NCBI GenBank assembly: GCA_017853285.1
Contig: JAFMJU010000035.1
Span: forward strand, 1-13,986
DNA length: 13,986 nucleotides
Source: Gemmataceae bacterium
GTDB lineage: Bacteria; Planctomycetota; Planctomycetia; Gemmatales; Gemmataceae
Direction of reading: 5' to 3'
Both the position numbers and the translations under genes were made by a program. Under the pieces are notes generated by a model, which searched no databases, was not told the DNA's origin, and saw nothing but the letters and a program-made list of their open reading frames with translations. Shown here in pieces: positions 8,093-13,986 of this stretch (the stretch's first letter is position 1; each line of letters starts with the position of its first letter).

Positions 8093-9145
8093 TTATTTCC
8101 GTTGGGTTGCCGGCCCGCCCAGGTCGCGGGCCCATATCTCGGCTGATCGGACTCCCGGCCGCATTTCCCCGCTGGGTACAACCCACAGGCCCCGCCACGA
8201 AACCACGGGCGTTGTCACCCGGGCAAAAGGCATGGGTTCGGCTGGTTTCCAGATATTCAAAACCGGATTGTACCGCCAGCTACCCCGTTCAAACCCGGTG
8301 TGTTCCTTGGGATCACGGCCGACCTGGCCACCATCATCCCCTCCCAACAGCCAAAGTTCCCCCAACCGGACCGGCATCGGCCCAGGCGCCGCCACCAGCG
8401 GCTTCGGCAAATCCGCCAACGGATTCCAATCTCCCCCCGGCTTCAGACCCCAGCATTCCCTCAGATACTCGCGACGGGCCGCTTTTTGCCCAACCGCTTC
8501 CAGGGCGGCCCCTCCGGCCACCACCAGCAGCGAATCGGTGGCCCCCGCCACCGCCAGAATCCTTCCCTTCCCCGGCAATCGGGGCCCCGCCTGCCAAACA
8601 CCGTTTGGTTTTCCCAAATCCAGCGAATAGACCTGACTGGTGGCCTCCCCTTCCGGGCTTGGCTGGCCACCCACAACCCACAGCGTGTTCCCCAGCAGGG
8701 CCCCGCATCCGTTGGCCACCGGTTGAGGCAAGGGCGCCAGATTCTCCCGTTCCAACCGGCCATCCCGCACCCGCAGGCGAAAACAATCAGACCGGTGCCT
8801 TTCCGCGTCACTGCCCCCTGCACACACCACCCACCCACGGTGTGTCACCGCCACGCCATAGCCCAACCCGCCAGTCAATGTGCCGACCCGGATCCACGAT
8901 CCCTCAGGCCGGTCCAGCCACCACACCGAATCGGTCCAAACCTTGCGGCCACCCTCCCACGGTGGCTTGCCTGGAAAATGGGCTCCACCTGCCACAAGCA
9001 GACCATCCCCGGTCACCCCGGAAAACGCGCCGGCAACACCCAACCGCTCCGGAAGGTCGGCAAGCCGGCGCCATTCCTCGCATCGCGTGGCTGGAACAAG
9101 CCCGACAAACACCGCCACCAGGAAAAGCCAGCGCCTCAAACCCAT
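8093..9145 (-). CDS. nanM: Exported kelch-repeat mutarotase, NanM/YjhT type
   Basis: A 350-residue protein with an N-terminal signal sequence (MGLRRWLFLVAVFVGLVPA, then TRCEEW). The mature part is a kelch beta-propeller with repeated Gly-Gly turns: VAGGAHF near 51, CAGGSD near 108, VVGGQP near 157, VVAGG near 207 and LLGGDD near 265. The first blade carries GAFSGVTGDGLLVAGGAHFP and PPWEGGRKVW, the hallmark of the cyclically permuted mutarotase group to which E. coli NanM belongs. NanM speeds alpha-to-beta conversion of free N-acetylneuraminate outside the cytoplasm. The ATG at 9145 lies inside the end of the epimerase gene (10-nt overlap), which suggests translational coupling, and the lyase starts 4 nt after its stop. 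The specificity for sialic acid is inferred from family and neighbours. Confidence 0.88.
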   Translation of the reverse strand: MGLRRWLFLVAVFVGLVPATRCEEWRRLADLPERLGVAGAFSGVTGDGLLVAGGAHFPGKPPWEGGRKVWTDSVWWLDRPEGSWIRVGTLTGGLGYGVAVTHRGWVVCAGGSDAERHRSDCFRLRVRDGRLERENLAPLPQPVANGCGALLGNTLWVVGGQPSPEGEATSQVYSLDLGKPNGVWQAGPRLPGKGRILAVAGATDSLLVVAGGAALEAVGQKAARREYLRECWGLKPGGDWNPLADLPKPLVAAPGPMPVRLGELWLLGGDDGGQVGRDPKEHTGFERGSWRYNPVLNIWKPAEPMPFARVTTPVVSWRGLWVVPSGEMRPGVRSAEIWARDLGGPATQRK

Positions 9146-10350
9146 CGCGCAACCCCGCCATCGTCCAGCAGTTTCCAGCAGACCAGCAGCATCCGTGGCA
9201 AATGAAAGGGGCCCTTCCACAGGCTGCCCTTCAGGGTGTTCGACAGCCGTCCGTCCCGGTGCAGATAGCCGAACCATTCCCCGTGTTCCGGATCGGCGAA
9301 GTGCTTGAAGCTCCAGTCGTGCGCCATCTGGTGCCAGCGGGCGTGGCGTTCCTCGCCGGTCATCAGGTGGGCCATCTGGGTGGCGATGATAGCCTCGCAG
9401 TGCGGCCACCAGAATTTCATGTCGTGCCAGTACTCCTGCACCGGCAACCCCTTCAGGTCGCGGAAGTAAAACAGGCCGCCATGCTCGGTGTCCCAGCCGC
9501 GCTCCCACATCCAGTCCAGGATCGAAACCCCCAGGTCGCGCAAGCGACCGTCACCCCGGAAACGGGCTTCCCGCAGGATGAACCACGCCGCCTCGATCGC
9601 ATGCCCTGGATTCAGCGTCCGGCCATCGGCATGATCCAGCACCTCACCCCGCGGGCCCACCGTTTCCAGAACCACCTTCAGCTCGGGCTTGATGAACCAG
9701 CGTTCCATCTCATGCAGGTTCCAATCCACCCACTCCGAACAGGTCCGGCCCTCCACCAGCCGTTCGCCCAGCGCCGCGCGAATTTCCTGCGCCACGCCCA
9801 GGCCGATCATATGCACCCCGATGCCGCGCATCGGCCGCGTGGCTGCCTCCACCTTGGCCGGGGCCGTCCCCGGTACCAGCGACTGCCTGATGTAAGAACT
9901 GAAATGCCGGTCCGCCTCCTCCGCAGCCCCATCCTCGCCCGCCGCCTTGGCCCAAGCAGCCAGCGCGATCGCCGCGAACGCCTCGCTGTAGGCGTACCGG
10001 CGTCGGCGCAGCGGCTTGCCCTCACGCGTCACGGTGAACCAGAGCTTGCCACCGGCCTCCCCGCCATGCCGCCTCAGAAAATCGATGCCGGTCCGCGCCG
10101 CCTCCAGCCACTCCGCGCGCTTCTCCACCAGATTGCAGAGCGTCGCGAAGGTCCAGGCGCCCCGCCCCTGGAACCAGATCGATTTGTCGGTGTCCACCAC
10201 CGTGCCGTCCCGGTCGAGCGCGGTCAGATACCCCCCCTGCTCCCGGTCGATGCCGTGCCGCAACCAGAACGGGATCACATCGCCCAACAGGGCGTCCCGA
10301 TACTGCGCCGCCAGGGCTGAACGGGCATCTTTATCGGTCAAAAGGGACAT
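9136..10350 (-). CDS. N-acylglucosamine 2-epimerase (AGE family)
   Basis: A 404-residue alpha/alpha-barrel enzyme expected to interconvert N-acetylmannosamine and N-acetylglucosamine in the cytoplasm. It has the family's conserved NPGHAIEAAWF (His250, Glu253) and GPFHLPR (His383); the equivalent histidines in animal renin-binding protein (about 248 and 382) are catalytic. WHDMKFWWPHCEA is a further family block. The related cellobiose 2-epimerases share this fold, but the lyase and NanM-type genes downstream favour ManNAc. There is no signal peptide. The start at 10350 follows the upstream stop by 20 nt; another ATG at 10361 is out of frame. The ribosome-binding site is weak (GGGT). Confidence 0.92.
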   Translation of the reverse strand: MSLLTDKDARSALAAQYRDALLGDVIPFWLRHGIDREQGGYLTALDRDGTVVDTDKSIWFQGRGAWTFATLCNLVEKRAEWLEAARTGIDFLRRHGGEAGGKLWFTVTREGKPLRRRRYAYSEAFAAIALAAWAKAAGEDGAAEEADRHFSSYIRQSLVPGTAPAKVEAATRPMRGIGVHMIGLGVAQEIRAALGERLVEGRTCSEWVDWNLHEMERWFIKPELKVVLETVGPRGEVLDHADGRTLNPGHAIEAAWFILREARFRGDGRLRDLGVSILDWMWERGWDTEHGGLFYFRDLKGLPVQEYWHDMKFWWPHCEAIIATQMAHLMTGEERHARWHQMAHDWSFKHFADPEHGEWFGYLHRDGRLSNTLKGSLWKGPFHLPRMLLVCWKLLDDGGVARWV

Positions 10351-10370
10351 TTTTTACCCATGGTCGTCGA

Positions 10371-12140
10371 TCAAGGTTGGTATTTCGCGGCCAGCCGCTC
10401 CGCCTCGGCAAGCGCCGGGGTGCCGGAATAATCCGCCCGCATTTTCCGCACGGTCTGGTCGAGCGTGTTCAACAAGTCGGCGTTGGCCGCCCTGAATGTG
10501 GGGCTTGAAGGTTCCACCGCGCCGGGACGGCGGGCAAGTTGCCCGTCCAGCGCCCTCACTCGCTCCAGGGGCAACCTTGCCCGCAGTTCCCGTTGCACCT
10601 CAGGAGTTTTCCGGACCGGCCCCATCGCCTGGTTCACCAATGGGCCAACGGAACTGTTTTTCCACCGCTGGGCCATGCCCTCCAAATCGGTGAACACTTG
10701 CGCCGGCTCCAGTTCCCGCGCGCTTTGCAACTTTTCCAGACGGTCCTTGGGGTAGGCCGTGATCTCGCGAATCAAAGCGTCCCGGGCGGCCCTGGCCAGC
10801 TCCTCCTGGGGGGTGAGTTTCTCCAGCCTGGCCAGAACCGCCGCCGGCTTTTCCCCCCGGCGCAGCGCTTCGACACTGGCCCCCACCACCTTTGTGACCG
10901 CCTTCTCCTCCAGATCAGGCTTCGCCCTGTCGACAATCCGTTGTCCCACCAGCTTGCGCACGGCCGATTCGCCATCGTAGGGGGATCCTGAAAAGCGCAA
11001 TTTGCCGTCGCCATCGAAAACCAGCGCGTGGGGAATCCGCCCCAGGCCGGGGTTGCGCGCCAGCCTGGGGATCATGCTCACGCTCAGGCGGGGTGCACGC
11101 TGCTCGGCTGCCCGGCGGGCATCTTCCTTGGTTCCCATCCTGCTGGCATGGCTGGCCAACGCCACCAATCCCATCTCCCCCAGCTCAGCCTCCAGCGCCC
11201 CGACCCGCCCCAACGCCTGCAGCGCGTCGGAACTGCCGGTGGCGAACAGCAAAACCAGCACCACCTTGCCCCGCAGTCGCGAGGGCTCGGGGGCAGGTGG
11301 CCCGCTGGCCGGCTCGCCCGGCTGGAAATCGGCAAGGTCCATTTCCAGCACCGGCAGTTCAAGGGTGTCGGGCTGGTCAGCCTTGCGGGCCTTGTTGGCG
11401 GCGCTTTCCGCGCCGGACCAGATCGTCGCCATCAGTTGAAAAGTCGCCGGATCATGTTTCTTCAACTCCTCGCGGTCCCGCGGGAAGTACTGCAGCCGGT
11501 CGAGGTATGCGCACGACATCTCGGCGAGGAATTCCGGCGGATTGGTCGCCGCGTAGGATCCGCGCTCCAGCTTGCCCCGCTCCAGGGCTTGCTGATACGC
11601 CGCCGTGATCCTCGCGTTGTCAAATCCCAGAATCTTGTGGTGGACCGCGTGCACCATCTCATGCAGCAGCACGCACCGCCCGCTGTCACGGCCCGGCTGG
11701 TGCTCCCGGGTCAGGTCGCGGGTGGAGAGGATGGTGATGTTGTTCGCCTTCAGCGGGTTTTTGCCCGCGGCCAACATCCCGCGCTGTGACCCGCCATAGT
11801 ACACAGCCACAGCCTTGCCGCTGCGGCCGTTGCCCAAACCCTGGTTCTCATCCCACTCGGCCCAGATGGTCAGTTTCCTCAACTCGGCGAGGGCCTGCGC
11901 GTGCACGATGCGACCGATCGTTTTCAGTTCCCCTTCCAGCACCTGCAGGGGACTTCGCTCCAGTGTCTCGGGTGGTTCCACCACATCAGGATCCGCCAGA
12001 ACCACAAAACCTGCGATCTGGAGGGTCCGGTACCCTGGCACTCGGTTGGGCAACTCCACCAGGTCAACGCCACCCAGCGTTTTCTTGACCGGCGCCTGGT
12101 CGGAGATCAGCAGCAGGCAGGTCGCCAGCAAACCAAGCAT
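10371..12140 (-). CDS. HExxH metallopeptidase-like protein with degenerate thioredoxin domain
   Basis: A 589-residue protein, head of the sialic-acid gene run. It begins MLGLLATCLLLISDQA, a probable but weak signal sequence. A TTG at 12167 with AGGA upstream would add nine residues, including two arginines, and make a better signal, so the start is uncertain. The first domain (about 25-235) contains LLHEMVHAVHH (HExxH at 160-164) and, downstream, PPEFLAEMSCAYL with Glu207 as likely third zinc ligand: a gluzincin-type layout. After a Pro-rich linker (about 272-288), residues 289-400 look like a thioredoxin fold (GKVVLVLLFA at the start, a cis-Pro candidate at 370 in RIPHALVFDGDG). The CxxC is replaced: Ser303 and Ala306 stand where the cysteines would be. 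The remainder (400-589) is charged and helical, of unknown role. Peptidase activity and any glycoprotein substrate are inferred. Confidence 0.8.
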   Translation of the reverse strand: MLGLLATCLLLISDQAPVKKTLGGVDLVELPNRVPGYRTLQIAGFVVLADPDVVEPPETLERSPLQVLEGELKTIGRIVHAQALAELRKLTIWAEWDENQGLGNGRSGKAVAVYYGGSQRGMLAAGKNPLKANNITILSTRDLTREHQPGRDSGRCVLLHEMVHAVHHKILGFDNARITAAYQQALERGKLERGSYAATNPPEFLAEMSCAYLDRLQYFPRDREELKKHDPATFQLMATIWSGAESAANKARKADQPDTLELPVLEMDLADFQPGEPASGPPAPEPSRLRGKVVLVLLFATGSSDALQALGRVGALEAELGEMGLVALASHASRMGTKEDARRAAEQRAPRLSVSMIPRLARNPGLGRIPHALVFDGDGKLRFSGSPYDGESAVRKLVGQRIVDRAKPDLEEKAVTKVVGASVEALRRGEKPAAVLARLEKLTPQEELARAARDALIREITAYPKDRLEKLQSARELEPAQVFTDLEGMAQRWKNSSVGPLVNQAMGPVRKTPEVQRELRARLPLERVRALDGQLARRPGAVEPSSPTFRAANADLLNTLDQTVRKMRADYSGTPALAEAERLAAKYQP

Positions 12141-12215
12141 GTTTCGCCCCCGAGCGCATCCTTCCAAGTTAGTTTATCCTGCCTGAAGGTTCGCAGGGTC
12201 TCCGGGGGGTTTCCC

Positions 12216-13472
12216 ATGGCCGTATTTTTCTCCCGCCGCCAGTTTCTTGCCGGGTTGGCAGTCGGCACCACCACAGCCCTCGACCGCTTGCTGGGGGCAC
12301 GCGCCCTTGAAACCTCCAAAGCCCAACAATCGCTCCAGGCCTTCCTGGACCACCTGGTTGAGTCGGAAAAATTCCCCGGCCTCAGTCTGGCGGTGGCCAT
12401 GTCAGGCCGCCTGGTCCACACCGTGTGCAGCGGTTGGGCTGATCCCGTGGCTCGTCAACCGGTCACCCCTCGCTCACTGTTCCGTATCGCCAGCGTCTCC
12501 AAACCCCTGACGGCGTTGGTGACAGCCCGGTTGATCGAACAGGGGTCGCTCCGCCCGGAGACCCCCGTCCACGCCTACCTCCAACTGCCCAACCCAAGCG
12601 ACTCCCGCTGGCGCCAAATCACCGTGGAGCACTGCCTCCTACACACCGGCGGGTGGGACAGGGACAAATCCTACGACCCCATGTTCCGCTCAAGGGCCAT
12701 CGCCCGTGAGGCCGGATCCACCACCCCGGCAACCCCTTCCCAGATAATCCGGCACATGGTCGGCCAACCGCTCGATTCCAATCCCGGCTCCCGTTACGCG
12801 TACTCCAATTTCGGCTACTGCCTCCTCGGCCGCATCATCGAAAAGGCGACCGGCCTGCCGTATGGGCGGGCCGTTCAGGAATCGATCCTGCGCCCCCTTG
12901 GCATCTCCTCCATGCGCCTTGGCAAAACCCTGCGCGACAACCGGGCACCTGCCGAGGTGATTTACCAGGACGCCCGAAGTCGGAAGGGCCGGTCAGTGTT
13001 CAAGGACGGGGAAATCTTGGAGGAACCATACGGGGCTTGGTTTCTGGAGGCTATGGACGCGCACGGGGGCTGGCTGGCCTCCGCCCCGGACCTGTTGCGT
13101 TGGTCCATGGTCATGGATCCAAAAGCCAGGCCCGCCCTGCTCGACACGGAAACCCTGGCAAAAATCCAGGCGCGCCCGGCCTTCACCCCGGCTGACGCGA
13201 AGGTCTGGTACGGTTGGGGCTGGCAGGTGCGCCAGGTTAACGGGAACAAATACAATTTATGGCACACCGGTTCGCTTCCCGGCACGGGCGCGTTGCTGGT
13301 TCGCCGTCACGATGGATTGTCCTGGGCGCTGCTGGCGAACATCAACGCCAACCCCGAGGGCAAGACCGTCGCGGCAATCGCCGATCCGGCCCTACACAAG
13401 GCAGTGGACCAGGCCTCTCCGCTGGACAGTTTGGACCTGTTCGGATCCTTGGGATACACCCCGGCCGGATGA
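12216..13472 (+). CDS. Tat-exported serine hydrolase, class C beta-lactamase-like
   Basis: A 418-residue protein. The ATG at 12216 follows a run of six G (12204-12209) that can act as Shine-Dalgarno. It gives MAVFFSRRQFLAGLAVG, a twin-arginine signal (SRRQFL), so export in folded form is expected. The penicillin-binding fold motifs are all present: SVSK (Ser93 nucleophile, Lys96), YSN (196-198) and HTG (350-352) in place of KTG. HTG in that position is common in esterases and D-aminopeptidases of this family (EstB, AmpC-related), so carboxylesterase or peptidoglycan-linked activity is more likely than antibiotic resistance. It is divergent from the metallopeptidase gene with 75 bp between starts, and converges on the oxidase operon. 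Confidence 0.92.
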   Translation: MAVFFSRRQFLAGLAVGTTTALDRLLGARALETSKAQQSLQAFLDHLVESEKFPGLSLAVAMSGRLVHTVCSGWADPVARQPVTPRSLFRIASVSKPLTALVTARLIEQGSLRPETPVHAYLQLPNPSDSRWRQITVEHCLLHTGGWDRDKSYDPMFRSRAIAREAGSTTPATPSQIIRHMVGQPLDSNPGSRYAYSNFGYCLLGRIIEKATGLPYGRAVQESILRPLGISSMRLGKTLRDNRAPAEVIYQDARSRKGRSVFKDGEILEEPYGAWFLEAMDAHGGWLASAPDLLRWSMVMDPKARPALLDTETLAKIQARPAFTPADAKVWYGWGWQVRQVNGNKYNLWHTGSLPGTGALLVRRHDGLSWALLANINANPEGKTVAAIADPALHKAVDQASPLDSLDLFGSLGYTPAG

Positions 13473-13476
13473 ACCC

Positions 13477-13507
13477 AAAAAAGAAACCCCTCCGTTCCAG
13501 GGAGGGG
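13477..13507 (-). terminator. Rho-independent terminator of the oxidase operon
   Basis: On the minus strand a 7-bp GC stem, CCCCTCC (13507-13501) with GGAGGGG (13493-13487), closes a 7-nt loop. It is followed by TTTC and six T (13486-13477). It begins 29 nt after the subunit IV stop. Read from the plus strand, the A-run precedes the hairpin and no T-run follows, so it serves the minus strand. Confidence 0.85.
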
Positions 13508-13536
13508 CTTCACGCGTTCGGAAATGGTGCGGTCTC

Positions 13537-13890
13537 TCAGCCCTTCTTGGGAGCCACTGCGGGCGTCACCTCGTCAGGCGGAAGCAGATTCAGGTTGCGG
13601 GTGCTGTAGTCGATCAAAAAGAAACAGCACAAAACGGCCACCATGAACAGCGATCCGAAGATCACCAGCTTCGTGAGTGGGCCGCTCTCGTACACATGCA
13701 TGAAGAACAAAACAACCAACCCGGCCTTCACCACCGCGATACCCAAAGCAACCGGGGTACTCAAAGCGCCCAGGTCCTTCGTGGCCACGAAGTAGGTGAC
13801 GATGGTCAGCACCACCAGCACCAGGAAGTTGGTCACATACATCCACACCGGGGCCGGCGGGTGCATTTCCTCATGTCCGTGGGCGCTCAT
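13537..13890 (-). CDS. Cytochrome c oxidase subunit IV family protein
   Basis: A 117-residue membrane protein with three predicted transmembrane helices: about residues 16-36 (VWMYVTNFLVLVVLTIVTYF), 47-67 (VALGIAVVKAGLVVLFFMHVY) and 73-95 (LVIFGSLFMVAVLCCFFLI). The AVVKAGLVVLFFMH stretch is characteristic of the small prokaryotic subunit IV (CyoD/CtaF-like) of haem-copper oxidases, which stabilises the complex and does not bind cofactors. The N-terminus is His-rich (MSAHGHEEMH). The start at 13890 is set by GGAG 7 nt upstream; a longer in-frame form from 13962 would overlap the upstream gene and lacks that signal. It is the last gene of a minus-strand operon ending at the terminator near 13490. 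Confidence 0.92.
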   Translation of the reverse strand: MSAHGHEEMHPPAPVWMYVTNFLVLVVLTIVTYFVATKDLGALSTPVALGIAVVKAGLVVLFFMHVYESGPLTKLVIFGSLFMVAVLCCFFLIDYSTRNLNLLPPDEVTPAVAPKKG

Positions 13891-13897
13891 CTGTCGG

Positions 13898-13901
13898 CTC
13901 C
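13898..13901 (-). promoter_or_regulatory. Shine-Dalgarno GGAG for subunit IV
   Basis: GGAG (minus strand) lies 7 nt upstream of the ATG at 13890 and decides for the short form that starts MSAHGHEEMH. Confidence 0.7.
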
Positions 13902-13939
13902 AAAACCATTCAACCTTGTTTCGATGAAACCTGTGGCTA

Positions 13940-13986
13940 TCAGTGGCTCTGCAGGTGGGCACCCAGCAGGTACAGGAGCGGATACA
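13940..13986 (-). CDS. C-terminal end of probable cytochrome c oxidase subunit III
   Basis: Only the last 15 codons are in the window, reading YPLLYLLGAHLQSH and then TGA (13942-13940), in the minus-strand frame that runs off the right edge. The FP/YPLLYLL ending, just after the last membrane helix, is typical of haem-copper oxidase subunit III, and a subunit III gene directly before subunit IV is the usual order. The stop is 49 nt before the subunit IV start. The identification depends on this short tail and on context. Confidence 0.55.
   Translation of the reverse strand, partial: YPLLYLLGAHLQSH

Noticed and set aside
7327..10320. Plus-strand open frame of 997 codons opposite the sialic-acid cluster
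   Set aside because: It is antisense to three well-supported genes, is dominated by Pro, Arg, Gln and His as expected from the mirror of GC-rich codons, and shows no domain or ribosome-binding site. Its length reflects the rarity of stops in GC-rich antisense frames.
12141..12167. TTG start for the metallopeptidase-like gene
   Set aside because: It was kept only as an alternative. It gives a better n-region, but the ATG at 12140 has GGGGGCGA upstream and is the more usual start codon.
12216..13472. True beta-lactamase giving antibiotic resistance
   Set aside because: The third motif is HTG and not KTG, and the sequence resembles the broad esterase/peptidase group of this fold, so a resistance call is not supported.

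Overview
The window looks like a piece of a GC-rich planctomycete chromosome, probably of the Gemmata type. The lineage is inferred from three things: the LETRSVPA motif at the start of the small protein at 563-880, a style typical of Planctomycetota secreted proteins; a secreted S1 sulfatase; and an exported LamG-like and an SGNH protein of planctomycete style. I see no tRNA, rRNA, CRISPR array, insertion sequence or phage gene. Almost all of the sequence is packed with ordinary-looking genes.

Left part (1-2238): the 5' end of an exported LamG-like protein runs off the left edge on the minus strand. A 249-bp divergent region separates it from a short LExR-motif protein and then a secreted SGNH hydrolase, both on the plus strand.

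Middle left (2250-6190, minus strand): three closely spaced genes read in the order gnd, zwf, sulfatase. The first two encode oxidative pentose-phosphate dehydrogenases (6-phosphogluconate and glucose-6-phosphate). The third is an exported iduronate-2-sulfatase-like enzyme whose ATG lies 18 nt after the zwf stop. A 13-bp perfect hairpin with a T-run ends the convergent SGNH gene inside the 3' coding end of the sulfatase.

Middle right (6283-12140): a plus-strand alpha/beta-hydrolase (carbohydrate esterase type) is divergent from gnd and converges on a four-gene minus-strand cluster. In transcription order the cluster is a secreted HExxH metallopeptidase-like protein with a degenerate thioredoxin domain, an N-acylglucosamine 2-epimerase, an exported kelch mutarotase of the NanM/YjhT type, and an N-acetylneuraminate lyase. 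The last three are separated by a 10-nt overlap and a 4-nt gap. Together they make a coherent sialic-acid branch: mutarotation of Neu5Ac outside the cytoplasm, aldol cleavage to ManNAc plus pyruvate, and epimerisation of ManNAc to GlcNAc. No sialidase, transporter, NanK, NagA or NagB is in the window.

Right part (12216-13986): a Tat-exported class C beta-lactamase-like serine hydrolase (plus strand) converges on the tail of a cytochrome c oxidase operon (minus strand). That tail holds subunit IV complete, the last 15 codons of the upstream gene (probably subunit III), and a clear intrinsic terminator.

The most interesting item is the sialic-acid cluster with the metallopeptidase/pseudo-thioredoxin gene at its head. 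The individual enzymes belong to known families; what may be new is the combination.
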